A stretch of 64,000 nt of DNA from positions 62,001 to 126,000 of the forward strand of contig JADFZW010000006.1 of the NCBI GenBank assembly GCA_015232355.1, given 5' to 3'. The DNA is from Oligoflexia bacterium. Lineage in GTDB: Bacteria > Bdellovibrionota > Bacteriovoracia > Bacteriovoracales > Bacteriovoracaceae. Both the position numbers and the translations under genes were made by a program. How positions within the stretch are numbered: the first letter of the stretch is position 1; each line of letters starts with the position of its first letter. Of the stretch, positions 29,158 to 40,702 are shown piece by piece. The notes under the pieces were generated by a model. That model was not told the origin of the DNA, searched no databases, and saw nothing but the letters and a program-made list of their open reading frames with translations.

Positions 29158-30476
29158 TATTTAACTCCTTGCTTGAAATTCATAATGTAACTTATTAGCT
29201 TCGATCTATATTCGGATTTTTTGCTTTGTAATTCAGAATAGTTTTGCAAATAATGGGTAAAATTATCAAGCATATTATAAAGATCAACAGAACCTCGTCT
29301 ATATTGATAGTTTAAAATCTTTTTATTTTCCTCGAATAATTGGTGTCTTTTTTCCATACTTCCTATTTTGTACTCTAGTTGTTCCAGTTCATCTTTTAAT
29401 TTTTTTATTTCCGAAAGCACGCTCATTTCTTTATTCTCATAATCAGTTTTAGATAGCATGAAATTGGCCTTAAAATAGGATACTGATGCTGGAATAGAGA
29501 GTCCAAAATTCCAAGTTAATCCTACTCCAATAGTTCCATCATTTGCATAATGATCAAATTTTCCTGTAGTGATATTGTATTCAGCAAACACACCTAAACT
29601 TGGCCAGTATTTTTTTTCTTCTTTGATTATAGAAGTAGAGGCAACATCCATCATTTTTTTCATTGATAGAAGATCATAACGATTTAATGTTGTGTTTTCT
29701 TTTTCATCATGCCTGCTATAGTTATAGTCTTTAGGTAGCACATTTGAGAGTTCTACACTTGCAACCCCACAAATATATCTTACACTCTCTAATATTTTAT
29801 TTCTTTCTACTCTTGTAGAATTAATTCCGTCTGCAATATCTTCTAGAATTATCCTCGCATGATTGTAAGTTAGATATCTGTTTTTATTTTCGGAATTTTT
29901 TATATCATAGGATTTTGCTACACCTTCGAGAAATTTCCGCTCTCTCTTTAGAAAATCCTCCAACTGCACTAAATTAAAATTAGTGTAATAAAGAGCATAA
30001 AGATTTTTTCTAATTTCAATTTCAAGCCATTTTTTCTCAAGTTCCGTCGCACCATTTTGATTTTCAATAACCTTTTTGTTCGCACCAATACTGCCAGATA
30101 TATCGATGGGAATATAAATTGATAACGTCGTTTGATGAATATTCTCAGCATCCGGTCTATTTAATTTATCTATATTTTGAAAATCAGATGCCATCAACTC
30201 TTTTTTTGTTAATTTCATTCCAAAAGCATTTACAGGATGAGATGTCGCTAGATATTTTTGTTTTATTTCAAAGGTTGGAAAATAGTAAGAATCATTAAGT
30301 TTTATTGATTTCTCCATAATATTTGACCTAGCATCACTAGGTTTCAATATAGGCGAATGAATAAGTGCTTCTTGCACTAGTTGTTCATAAGTTAATATTT
30401 TGGAATTTGCAGTTCCAATATAATAGTATGTAGATGTCATAAGCAAAACAAAAATAGCTAAATATCTTACAAACAT
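29157..30476 (-). CDS. TolC-like outer-membrane efflux protein
   Basis: A 439-residue protein with a signal segment (YLAIFVLLMTSTYYYIG), then ILTYEQLVQEALIHSPIL, the classic start of an outer-membrane efflux protein repeat. Long helical stretches follow, with a terminal YQYRRGSVDLYNMLDNFTHYLQ motif typical of the family. It would form the outer-membrane channel for the RND pump encoded directly after it. GGAGAG precedes the ATG. Confidence 0.85.
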   Translation of the reverse strand: MFVRYLAIFVLLMTSTYYYIGTANSKILTYEQLVQEALIHSPILKPSDARSNIMEKSIKLNDSYYFPTFEIKQKYLATSHPVNAFGMKLTKKELMASDFQNIDKLNRPDAENIHQTTLSIYIPIDISGSIGANKKVIENQNGATELEKKWLEIEIRKNLYALYYTNFNLVQLEDFLKRERKFLEGVAKSYDIKNSENKNRYLTYNHARIILEDIADGINSTRVERNKILESVRYICGVASVELSNVLPKDYNYSRHDEKENTTLNRYDLLSMKKMMDVASTSIIKEEKKYWPSLGVFAEYNITTGKFDHYANDGTIGVGLTWNFGLSIPASVSYFKANFMLSKTDYENKEMSVLSEIKKLKDELEQLEYKIGSMEKRHQLFEENKKILNYQYRRGSVDLYNMLDNFTHYLQNYSELQSKKSEYRSKLISYIMNFKQGVK

Positions 30477-30510
30477 ATTCTCTCCAATTTTTTTAATTTA
30501 GGGCCTGCCC

Positions 30511-30867
30511 TTATTCATCTTTTTTTTCGGCGCGAACTTTATCCATATCCAGTTTTTTTATTTGTTCAATAAGACCTACTAAAGCCTGCTTTGAAACTGC
30601 TCCTGATTGATTCATTAATAAGATACCATCTCTAAATGCCATTAATGTTGGAATCGATCTAATATTAAATGCTGCTGATAAATCTTCCTCTGTCTCTGAA
30701 TTGATTTTACCAAAGACTACGTCAGGATTTTCCTTGGCCACCTCTTCAAAAACAGGTGCAAACATTTTACATGGACCACACCAATCGGCCCAAAAATCCA
30801 ATATGACAATTGCATTTTTTTCAACCACATCATTAAAGTTTTTTTCTGTTACTTCAATTGTTTTCAT
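30511..30867 (-). CDS. Thioredoxin
   Basis: A 118-residue thioredoxin with active site WADWCGPCKMF and the conserved SIPTLMAF cis-proline loop. There is no signal peptide, so it is cytoplasmic. A charged C-terminal extension (MDKVRAEKKDE) is slightly longer than usual. It lies between the ArsR-rhodanese and TolC-like genes, so it probably reduces persulfides or disulfides produced in that pathway rather than being the housekeeping thioredoxin. AAGGAAAAAGGTG lies upstream. Confidence 0.93.
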   Translation of the reverse strand: MKTIEVTEKNFNDVVEKNAIVILDFWADWCGPCKMFAPVFEEVAKENPDVVFGKINSETEEDLSAAFNIRSIPTLMAFRDGILLMNQSGAVSKQALVGLIEQIKKLDMDKVRAEKKDE

Positions 30868-30913
30868 AAATTCACCTTTTTCCTTCTTAAGTTAAATAAA
30901 GTTTTTAATATTT

Positions 30914-31567
30914 TTATTCAATTAATCGTTTTAAAGTAAGAGGACTTTCTTGAAGACGATACGCCTTTAATCCTAACTCTCTTAAAATATTTACTCCTTC
31001 ACTGGCAGACGAACATATTCTTCCTCTACAAAATAAATAGTAAGTTTTATTCTTTGAAAAAGTTTTGGCCCTACTTAAAAGTTGTTCTAGTGGTATTGTT
31101 AATGCTCCCTCTACGCAAGTATGTTCTGATTCATAAGCATCTCGAACATCTAATAATATTGCCTTCTTGTTTATTATTTCCTCTATGATTGTAGGAATAT
31201 CTTTTTTATTTTTTATCTCCTCATCTACGATTTGATTGCTACTTTGAAGATAATCGCTTGATATGTGTTCAGCTAAATCAAAAAGATTTTCGATAAAAAA
31301 AGCAATCCGTTCATCCTTTAAACTATATATTCTCGACAATTTATCTTTGCGAACAGACACCAAACCATCCTTATAAAGACGACGTAGATGTTGAGAGGTG
31401 TTAGCAATTGCTTCTCCAGAAAGTTCCGCTAAAACCTCTACTGACCTTGGTGCTTGTGAAAGCAGTTGCAAAATCTTTAATCTCGACTTTTGGCCAATAG
31501 ATGAGGCAATTAGTGCTACAATTTCAAATAATTTTTCTGTGTTTTCTAAATTTTTTTGTCTTTTCAT
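30914..31567 (-). CDS. ArsR-family regulator fused to rhodanese
   Basis: A 217-residue fusion. Residues about 15-95 form an ArsR winged helix (SRLKILQLLSQAPRSVEVLAELSG, with TSQHLRRLYKDGLV as recognition helix). Residues about 115-215 form a rhodanese domain with active-site loop YLFCRGRICSSAS; the first cysteine is the catalytic sulfur acceptor. ArsR-rhodanese proteins are thought to sense reactive sulfur or metalloid species. It is the first gene of the thioredoxin-TolC-RND operon and has its own overlapping operator. The promoter places transcription start at or next to the ATG, and no ribosome site is visible, so the message may be leaderless. Confidence 0.92.
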   Translation of the reverse strand: MKRQKNLENTEKLFEIVALIASSIGQKSRLKILQLLSQAPRSVEVLAELSGEAIANTSQHLRRLYKDGLVSVRKDKLSRIYSLKDERIAFFIENLFDLAEHISSDYLQSSNQIVDEEIKNKKDIPTIIEEIINKKAILLDVRDAYESEHTCVEGALTIPLEQLLSRAKTFSKNKTYYLFCRGRICSSASEGVNILRELGLKAYRLQESPLTLKRLIE

Positions 31568-31574
31568 GTATTAC

Positions 31575-31603
31575 AGTATTCAATAGATCGCTTGAATAGT
31601 CAA
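31575..31603 (-). promoter_or_regulatory. Sigma-70 promoter with overlapping ArsR-type operator
   Basis: On the minus strand: -35 TTGACT (31598-31603), 17-bp spacer, -10 AATACT (31575-31580). A perfect dyad TATTCAA-N8-TTGAATA (31577-31598) fills the spacer and -10, which fits autorepression by the ArsR-rhodanese protein encoded immediately downstream. Confidence 0.75.
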
Positions 31604-31640
31604 GAAAAAAAATGAATTTATTCTTAAAAAAAATAAAAAT

Positions 31641-31686
31641 GCAATGATTGATTGCTAACGCAAAAATAGTTGCAATCATTTATTGC
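31641..31686. promoter_or_regulatory. Paired GCAAT-N5-ATTGC sites (putative enhancer)
   Basis: Two perfect dyads at 31641-31655 and 31672-31686, with centres 31 bp apart (three helical turns). The second is the core of a larger perfect inverted repeat with 17-bp arms (31660-31676 and 31682-31698). They lie about 108 and 139 bp upstream of the start expected from the sigma-54 promoter at 31760, the normal enhancer distance. The same pair recurs at 41534-41579. Confidence 0.75.
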
Positions 31687-31759
31687 AACTATTTTTGCAC
31701 AAAAAAATGGAAAAAAAGGTTTTTCATAGTGAAACTTTCTCTTTTTATCTTTATAGATT

Positions 31760-31776
31760 TTGGCATAAGGATTGCT
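31760..31776 (+). promoter_or_regulatory. Sigma-54 promoter of the sulfur/heme operon
   Basis: TTGGCATAAGGATTGCT matches the -24/-12 consensus with GG at 31762-31763, GC at 31774-31775 and exactly 10 bases between. The expected start near 31787 leaves a leader of about 52 nt before the first gene. Confidence 0.78.
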
Positions 31777-31838
31777 CATATGGAATTAAGGAAAATAAAT
31801 AATAAATAAGAGATAAATAAACTTCCAGGACTTAAAAG

Positions 31839-32081
31839 ATGAGCAAAATGGTCAAGTGTGTTCACTGTGGTGATAAGATGAGCATAATAAGAGTGAATAA
31901 ATATAGCAGACCTCATGGGGCCGCATTGATTGGAATAGGACTTCTCTTTTTAATCGCTTTACCTGTAGAGGCAATCTTAAGTTTAGTTTTACTGCCATTC
32001 GGAGCGGTTGTGTTTTTTTCAAAAAAAGAGGTGTGGTCTTGTCCATCATGTTCATCTATGACTGAAATGGCCCATAGATAA
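31839..32081 (+). CDS. Small zinc-ribbon membrane protein
   Basis: An 80-residue protein. The N-terminal CVHC pair and C-terminal CPSC pair could form one zinc ribbon. Between them is a hydrophobic stretch (HGAALIGIGLLFLIALPVEAILSLVLLPFGAVVFF) that forms one or two membrane segments. The function is unknown. It is the first gene after the sigma-54 promoter; the next start is 8 nt after its stop. AGGA lies upstream. Confidence 0.75.
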   Translation: MSKMVKCVHCGDKMSIIRVNKYSRPHGAALIGIGLLFLIALPVEAILSLVLLPFGAVVFFSKKEVWSCPSCSSMTEMAHR

Positions 32082-32089
32082 ATAAATCA

Positions 32090-33313
32090 ATGCAAGCACT
32101 ATCGAAAGAAATGTACAACATCTACCTCGATTACAACTCAACTACTTCAATACATGAAGAAGTTTTAGATGACATGGTACCTTTTTTTAATACACATTAT
32201 GGTAATCCTTCTAGTACTCATTATCTAGGAGTAAAAAGTGATGATGCTATTAAAAACGCTAGAGCGTGTATTGCAAACTTTATCAAAGCAGATGCCGAAG
32301 AAATATATTTTACCAGTGGAGGTACAGAAGCAAATAATTTGGCATTAATGGGGTATATAGAAAAATTTCAACATGCATACCCTATTCATATTATCACCTC
32401 AGTTATTGAACATCCCTCTATAAAAGATGTGTGTGAAAAATTATCTAAAAACAAAGACCCATACAACGGTGTTGAGGTAAGTTACATAGGGGTAGACAAA
32501 AATGGTCTTCTTGATTTGCAATCTTTAGAAAACAATATAAAAAAAAATACTAAACTTATTAGTGTGATGGCCGTTGATAACATTATAGGTACCGTTCAAG
32601 ATTTAGAGAAAATTGGTAGAATAGCAAAAAAACACAACATTGTTTTCCATTCAGATGCAGTCCTTGCTTATGGAAAAATTCCTATCGATGTTAAAAAATT
32701 AAATATTGACCTAATGTCTATTTCTTCTCATAAAATACATGGCCCTAAAGGGATTGGCGCTCTTTATATTAAAAAAGAGATAAAGGTAAATTCCGTTATT
32801 TTAGGTGGGGATCAAGAAAGTGGCTTGCGAGCTGGAACGGAAAATGTTCCAGGGATAGTTGGATTTGGAAAGGCATCTTCTTTAGCATTCAAAAAACTAG
32901 ATGAATGGATAGAGCATTCATCTAATATAAGAAAAATATTTGTATCTGAAATAAGAAAAAATATTCAAAATATTTTTATATTGTCAGACGAAAAGTATTG
33001 TATCTCTTCCACAGTTAGTATTTTGTTTTTAGATGTTAATGCAGACACCATTATGAAAATGCTTAATTACTACGGAATTGCTGTTTCAACTTGTTCTTTA
33101 TGTGATTCTCACAATAAAATTTTTAGAAAAAATGTTAAAAAAAATATTATTAAATATCCGATATTGGAAGAACTAAACTTATCATCAAGAGAGATGATGG
33201 GAGCGATAAGATTTTCTTTTGGAATCGGCATAACTGAAAGAGATATAATAAATACCGTTGAGGTTTTAAAAATAATTATTACAAACTTACGTCAAATCAA
33301 AGAATTAAATTAA
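32090..33313 (+). CDS. NifS/IscS-type cysteine desulfurase (divergent)
   Basis: PLP enzyme that moves sulfur from cysteine to an active-site persulfide. The start region NIYLDYNSTTSIHEEVLD and HYGNPSSTH are typical, and the PLP lysine is in SSHKIHGPKG. The catalytic-loop region has cysteines in STCSLCDS, but the loop differs from the standard SSGSACSS. The usual DAxQ that contacts PLP reads DAVL, a notable loss. The length is 407. An internal ATG at 32111 is an alternative start; neither has a strong ribosome site. In this operon it probably supplies sulfur to the PP-loop enzyme or the metal-cluster proteins. Confidence 0.88.
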   Translation: MQALSKEMYNIYLDYNSTTSIHEEVLDDMVPFFNTHYGNPSSTHYLGVKSDDAIKNARACIANFIKADAEEIYFTSGGTEANNLALMGYIEKFQHAYPIHIITSVIEHPSIKDVCEKLSKNKDPYNGVEVSYIGVDKNGLLDLQSLENNIKKNTKLISVMAVDNIIGTVQDLEKIGRIAKKHNIVFHSDAVLAYGKIPIDVKKLNIDLMSISSHKIHGPKGIGALYIKKEIKVNSVILGGDQESGLRAGTENVPGIVGFGKASSLAFKKLDEWIEHSSNIRKIFVSEIRKNIQNIFILSDEKYCISSTVSILFLDVNADTIMKMLNYYGIAVSTCSLCDSHNKIFRKNVKKNIIKYPILEELNLSSREMMGAIRFSFGIGITERDIINTVEVLKIIITNLRQIKELN

Positions 33314-33345
33314 ATAAATTAAATTAAATTAAGCGGAGTAAATTA

Positions 33346-34443
33346 ATGGATACGAATTCAAATTTTTTAGAGAACAGATGCAATAATTGTTTGATGCCTA
33401 AACATGCAGTGAAATTAGCATCAGATGGAAGTAATTGCTCCTACTGCTCTCCAAAAGAATTTAGAAAAGATATTACAGTTGCTGAAGATTTTATCCCCAA
33501 TGACAATCGTGGTTTAACAATTGCTGATATCAAAAATTTGGCCCAAAAATCAAGAGAGGCATTTAACCATAGCTATGATTGTTTAATTGGAATTACAGGA
33601 GGCAGAGATAGTACATTTATTCTCTATTATATAAAAAAAATATTAGGATTAAATCCTTTGGCCGTAAATTTTAGTAGCATTTTTCAAACAGAGGAAGCTA
33701 GACATAATATGCGAGATGCTACCTCTAAACTTGGAATTGACTTCATAACTTATAGTATGGATAGCATTTACTTTCAAAAATTGGCCAAAGGGTTTTTTAT
33801 AAAATATGGTGAATTCTGTTCTCCATGCCATAAAGGACACCATTATACGTTAGCAAAATTTGCAACTGATTTTGGAATCAAAGTAATTATTAGAGGAATC
33901 TCCTCTAAAATTGATCTCAATCGCATGGATGCAAAATACTTCAATTATTTTTGTAAAAGCGAAGATGAATTCAATGATCGAATAAACAACATCGCTTCAG
34001 AATTTAACATCAAACAAGAAGAATTGAATCGTCATTATAATTTGAATCATCTACATTCTTGGAAAGATAAAAGTATTTTAACCATCGATCTTCCAGATCT
34101 TTTACAGTGGCAATATGAAGATATTCAAAAAGTTTTAGAAAAAGAGTTTGATTGGCGATATCCAAAGGGACAATTTTTTCACTGCGACTGTAAACTTAAT
34201 CCCACTCTTTGCTACCAAGAGTATTGCAAACATGGTTACAGTGAAAAACAAATAGTTATTAGTAATATGTTGTTAAGTAAAGATATTAGTTTAAAAGAAG
34301 GACATGAATTCTTATTATCTGAAGAAGTAGCATCAGCATCAGCACCTGCCAACATCGATGATGTTCTAAAATGTCTTGATATAGATAGAAAAACTTTTGA
34401 TGAAGTTATTAATAAATTCTGGAATATCAAAGGGATTCACTAA
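33346..34443 (+). CDS. PP-loop ATP pyrophosphatase, N-acetyl-sugar-amidotransferase-like
   Basis: A 365-residue PP-loop enzyme. The motif reads GITGGRDSTFILYYI (usually SGGKDS). An N-terminal zinc-type segment CNNCLMP ... CSYCS matches WbpG-type N-acetyl sugar amidotransferases. Additional Cys/His motifs follow (CSPCHKGHH; CDCK ... CYQEYCKHG). Family members adenylate a carbonyl so that nitrogen or sulfur can be inserted. No glutaminase (HisH-like) gene is adjacent, whereas a cysteine desulfurase is, so sulfur transfer is a reasonable alternative to amidation. GGAG lies upstream. Confidence 0.82.
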   Translation: MDTNSNFLENRCNNCLMPKHAVKLASDGSNCSYCSPKEFRKDITVAEDFIPNDNRGLTIADIKNLAQKSREAFNHSYDCLIGITGGRDSTFILYYIKKILGLNPLAVNFSSIFQTEEARHNMRDATSKLGIDFITYSMDSIYFQKLAKGFFIKYGEFCSPCHKGHHYTLAKFATDFGIKVIIRGISSKIDLNRMDAKYFNYFCKSEDEFNDRINNIASEFNIKQEELNRHYNLNHLHSWKDKSILTIDLPDLLQWQYEDIQKVLEKEFDWRYPKGQFFHCDCKLNPTLCYQEYCKHGYSEKQIVISNMLLSKDISLKEGHEFLLSEEVASASAPANIDDVLKCLDIDRKTFDEVINKFWNIKGIH

Positions 34444-34444
34444 G

Positions 34445-35581
34445 ATGAATAAAAAAAATGTAGTTATTCTATACGGTGGTCGTTCAACAGAACATGAAGT
34501 GAGTTTAAGAAGTGCATGCTTTGTTTTAAAAAATTTAAATCAACACAAATATAATATATTTGCTATTGGAATAAATCATAGTGGAGAATGGATACCTCAA
34601 AATACGAATAAAATGTTAACAAACATTGAGAAATTGGATTTTTTGCCTATTGAATATTCTGAGAATTCTCAGAGCGAAAATTGGATGGAAGAAAACATTG
34701 CCAAAGCTTTACTTCCTATAATTAAAACAATTAAAGATGGTGAAAATGAAGGAAAAGAGGAGACCGTTGTTTTCCCTATCATCCATGGTTCTTATGGTGA
34801 AGATGGTTGCTTACAGGGACTTCTAGAAATGAGTTCACTTCCCTATGTAGGCGCAGATACACTCTCTTCCGCAATTTGCATGGATAAAGTAGTAGCAAAA
34901 GAGTTAGTAAAATCAGTGGGAATAAATGTTGTTCCTTATATTACATTTCGTCGGCATGAGTGGGATAAAAGACATACAGAGATAATGTTACAAATTGAAC
35001 AGCAATTTAAATCTTCTGTGTTTATAAAACCTGCAAGCTTAGGAAGTTCTATTGGAGCATCAATGGTCTATGCTAATGACTTATCATCTTTAGTTACAGC
35101 AATAGAGCATGCTTTTCAATTTGATGAAAAAGTAATTGTAGAAAAATTTATCAATGCTCGAGAGATTCAATTTGCAGCATTAGGTGATTATGATCCAGAG
35201 ATTTCCGAGGCAGGAGAGATAAATTATGGAGGATCTTTTTATAGTTATGGTACAAAATATCTCAATGAAAATTTTTCTCAGAGTGAAATTCCAGTTAATT
35301 TACCAAAAACAAAAGTAAAAGAGGGCCAAAATATTTGTAAAAAAGTATTTAAAGTTTTACAAATTTATGGTCTAGCAAGAATCGATTTATTCCTATCTAA
35401 AGATGATGATAAATATTATTTCAATGAGGCAAATACCATTCCTGGTCTCACTAGCGTTTCTCAATATGCACAGTTGTGGAAGCACCATGGAGTTGAACAT
35501 TCTCATCTTATGGATCGTCTTATCGAGATAGCGATTAGTAGAAAAGAGCAACGTAAAAAATTAAAAAGAGCATATAAGTAG
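34445..35581 (+). CDS. ddl: D-alanine-D-alanine ligase-like ATP-grasp enzyme
   Basis: I chose the ATG at 34445 (AAAGGG upstream, right after the previous stop) rather than an earlier start. The 378-residue protein has the Ddl hallmarks ILYGGRSTEHEVSLRSA, FPIIHGSYGEDGCLQGLLE, FIKPASLGSSIGAS and YFNEANTIPGLTSVSQYAQLW. Ddl joins two D-alanines for peptidoglycan precursors in the cytoplasm. Its place in a sigma-54 operon instead of a mur cluster suggests an extra, conditional copy or a related dipeptide ligase. A racemase and an alanine-type symporter belong to the same proposed regulon. Confidence 0.9.
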   Translation: MNKKNVVILYGGRSTEHEVSLRSACFVLKNLNQHKYNIFAIGINHSGEWIPQNTNKMLTNIEKLDFLPIEYSENSQSENWMEENIAKALLPIIKTIKDGENEGKEETVVFPIIHGSYGEDGCLQGLLEMSSLPYVGADTLSSAICMDKVVAKELVKSVGINVVPYITFRRHEWDKRHTEIMLQIEQQFKSSVFIKPASLGSSIGASMVYANDLSSLVTAIEHAFQFDEKVIVEKFINAREIQFAALGDYDPEISEAGEINYGGSFYSYGTKYLNENFSQSEIPVNLPKTKVKEGQNICKKVFKVLQIYGLARIDLFLSKDDDKYYFNEANTIPGLTSVSQYAQLWKHHGVEHSHLMDRLIEIAISRKEQRKKLKRAYK

Positions 35582-35588
35582 AAAATCC

Positions 35589-38297
<2,709 letters not shown>

Positions 38298-38322
38298 ATA
38301 AAAATAACTTTTCGGAGAAAAA

Positions 38323-38946
38323 ATGCACCAATATCGAAGAATACGAATTGCAATTGTTATTTCAACCATAGTTTTATCGATTATAATTCTAGGTGGTTTC
38401 TTCTATTACAATAAGTTTGTATTTCAAATATCTAATATTTTAGCATCAGCAAGTAACATTGAAACAGTTCTTGAACGAAAGAGAAATATTATTGTAAATC
38501 TATCCAAAATGGTTACTGACTATTCAAAATATGAAGAGCGAGTTTTATCAGAAGTTGTAAATTCTAGACAAGTTTTTGCTACTGGAAAAACGCCTACTCA
38601 AACTTCTTCCATGAACCAAATGAACGACACTCTTAAAGATATTAAAAAATATTCTACCAATGAAATACTCTCTAAACTATTTGCCCTTTCTGAACAATAT
38701 CCTGATGTGAAAGTACATCAAAATCTCTTAAAATTTATAGATGCTCTCGTGATAAGTGAAAAAGATTTATCAAACGCTCGTACAGAATATAATGATTTTG
38801 TTAATGTTTATAGATCCAGCAAAATGATGTTTCCTGGTAATTTTTATAACTTCTTTTTTCGTTTTAAACTCTATCCATTTTTTGAGACATCAGATGATGT
38901 GAAAAATTTCTGGAAAATCAATTATCAATCTGACAAAATTAAATAA
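38323..38946 (+). CDS. LemA/MamQ-family membrane protein
   Basis: A 207-residue protein with one N-terminal membrane segment (IRIAIVISTIVLSIIILGGFFYY). The LemA helical bundle follows: ERKRNIIVNLSKMVTDYSKYEE, then LSKLFALSEQYPDVKVHQN, then FVNVYRSSKMMFPGNFYNFFFRFKLYPFFE. LemA proteins are widespread and poorly understood; the magnetosome protein MamQ belongs to this family. Lying directly after a magnetochrome/PDZ protein, it recalls MamP-MamQ pairs, although no other magnetosome genes are seen. It is the last gene of the sigma-54 operon. GGAG lies upstream. Confidence 0.85.
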   Translation: MHQYRRIRIAIVISTIVLSIIILGGFFYYNKFVFQISNILASASNIETVLERKRNIIVNLSKMVTDYSKYEERVLSEVVNSRQVFATGKTPTQTSSMNQMNDTLKDIKKYSTNEILSKLFALSEQYPDVKVHQNLLKFIDALVISEKDLSNARTEYNDFVNVYRSSKMMFPGNFYNFFFRFKLYPFFETSDDVKNFWKINYQSDKIK

Positions 38947-38952
38947 GATTTA

Positions 38953-39345
38953 CTAATGTTTTTTTTTACTCTTAAAAAATGGAATCGTACCGCCAGCAAT
39001 ACCAGCTGAAACTGTAATTCCCAATGCATGAGCAATAGCAGGAAGACCCAAAACTGGTGCAGCAGCGACTACCAAAGTTGTTCCTAAAGCACATGTTCCT
39101 CCGTACAACAAGGATTTTACCACTTTTTCATTTTCAATAATTTGTATCTCTTGTTCAGGTTCAAACAATTCGTTACACTTATTTTTATTAGTATCTTTAT
39201 TTGTAAGAGATGCTTTAATAGAAAACATCTTTTTAATTGCTTTTGGCAATTTTGATTTTGAATTGGCAGATGCCAAATGCTTTAAATGCATTCTACACAA
39301 CTCTGGACTATAATGACGAAATTCACAATCATCACAAATACTCAC
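38953..39345 (-). CDS. Small Cys/His-motif membrane protein
   Basis: I chose a GTG start at 39345 because GGAGG lies 5 nt before it; a TTG at 39357 is the alternative. The 130-residue protein opens with ICDDCEFRHYSPELCRMHLKHL (CX2CX9CX2HX2H), a likely metal-binding motif. It ends with a Gly/Ala-rich hydrophobic region (residues about 85-122) and a KSKKKH tail. The function is unknown. It is the last gene of the racemase-AGCS operon and ends 6 bp from the convergent LemA gene, so both proposed sigma-54 operons end here. The short Gly-rich membrane part recalls small magnetosome proteins only loosely. Confidence 0.65.
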   Translation of the reverse strand: MSICDDCEFRHYSPELCRMHLKHLASANSKSKLPKAIKKMFSIKASLTNKDTNKNKCNELFEPEQEIQIIENEKVVKSLLYGGTCALGTTLVVAAAPVLGLPAIAHALGITVSAGIAGGTIPFFKSKKKH

Positions 39346-39377
39346 AAAAACCTCCAATCAATCAATCAAATAAAATA

Positions 39378-40685
39378 CTATACAAGTAAATCATCTCTAA
39401 TTATTTTAAAATTTTTAAGCGCTATATATGTCATAGGAATAAGATGTACAACAACTAGTAAACCAACCAAAACATCTCCCAAAGACCAAACAAAAATAAC
39501 TGGAAAAAATGGTCCAATAAAAGTGATAAATAAAAATAACAATCGAAAAGATTTTATATTATTTCCTCCTAAATAGAGAAAACACCTCTCTGCATAGTTG
39601 GCATTTGTAATTATTGTTGTAAAAGCAAAAACCATTAAACAAACAACAATAAACATATGGCCGACTTCCCCTAATTTAGAAGCATATGTCACTGCTGTTA
39701 AGTATGCTCCATTTTCTGATGGCCAATATGTACCAGAGAGAACAACCAATCCAGTTATTGTACAAACCATAAATGTATCTATTACTGGAGTTACTGCAGA
39801 CATTAGTGCTCCAACAGAAGGATGATCTCTGTTTGCTCCTTGAAAAAAAGGACATACTCCAGTACCTGATCCATGAGAAAAAACTCCTCTGGCCACTCCG
39901 AATTGCAATGCTTGTAAAACTGTGTATCCAGCAACTCCACCAAAAAAAGAGTATGGAGTAAATGCATAGTAAAAAACTGAACCTAAAGCTTTTATCGTTG
40001 TAAGTGGATCAGAGATAAGAATGTAGGCACCAATTAAAACATACGTAATGTGCATTAGTGGTGCTAAAATCGAACTAAAGCGTACAATTTTTTGTAAACC
40101 ACCTAAGATAACCAATCCCACTAACATTGTTAAGAGAGCAGCTACTACAAAATCTGAAAATAGAACTTTTCCTTTCATAGCATGGGCCACTGAGTTTGAT
40201 TGAATTAGGTTTGCAGTAATTAAACATTGAATGAGAATTAGAGAGGCAACCATCCAAGAAATTTTTCCTCCAAACCATCTTATCTTCTGAGTAAGATACG
40301 ACATAGGCGTAGCAAATGAAGGCGATGTTGTATCTGTTGGTTGACATTTGATTGCTAAATAAGTTGATATCATTCTGAAAGAGACACCAAAAAAAGCGGA
40401 AACCCACATCCAAAAAAGAGCACCTGGACCACCTAAATGAATTGCAGTTCCCACACCCGCTAAATTACCAACTCCAATAGTTGCAGCAAGTGTAGAAAAC
40501 AATGCCTTAGTATGTGAAACACTCTCTTCAGAAGGATTTACTTCTGCTTTAAACAATGAATGTCGTAAAACAATAAATCCTCTACGAAGAGCAATTCCCT
40601 TAGTTAACCAAAGAAAAATAATACCTATCTCAATATAAACAAAACAAAGAACAGGATTCCACATCCATTCAGCAAAACGTGCCAT
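39378..40685 (-). CDS. AGCS-family sodium:alanine/glycine symporter
   Basis: Sodium-coupled amino-acid importer of 435 residues with about ten membrane segments. Family motifs are GVGNLAGVGTAIHLGGPGA, LFWMWVSAFFGVS and SHGSGTGVCPFFQGAN, the last a variant of the family's EAGxGSAP region. Substrates of the family are L- or D-alanine and glycine. It lies 41 bp downstream of the racemase gene with GAGG before its ATG, so import and racemisation of amino acids are probably joint. Confidence 0.9.
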   Translation of the reverse strand: MARFAEWMWNPVLCFVYIEIGIIFLWLTKGIALRRGFIVLRHSLFKAEVNPSEESVSHTKALFSTLAATIGVGNLAGVGTAIHLGGPGALFWMWVSAFFGVSFRMISTYLAIKCQPTDTTSPSFATPMSYLTQKIRWFGGKISWMVASLILIQCLITANLIQSNSVAHAMKGKVLFSDFVVAALLTMLVGLVILGGLQKIVRFSSILAPLMHITYVLIGAYILISDPLTTIKALGSVFYYAFTPYSFFGGVAGYTVLQALQFGVARGVFSHGSGTGVCPFFQGANRDHPSVGALMSAVTPVIDTFMVCTITGLVVLSGTYWPSENGAYLTAVTYASKLGEVGHMFIVVCLMVFAFTTIITNANYAERCFLYLGGNNIKSFRLLFLFITFIGPFFPVIFVWSLGDVLVGLLVVVHLIPMTYIALKNFKIIRDDLLV

Positions 40686-40702
40686 CTCAAAAATTCCTCT
40701 TC

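Noticed and set aside
31660-31698. Rho-independent terminator
   Set aside because: The 17-bp perfect stem has no T run after it on either strand, and its core is one of the paired GCAAT-N5-ATTGC sites.
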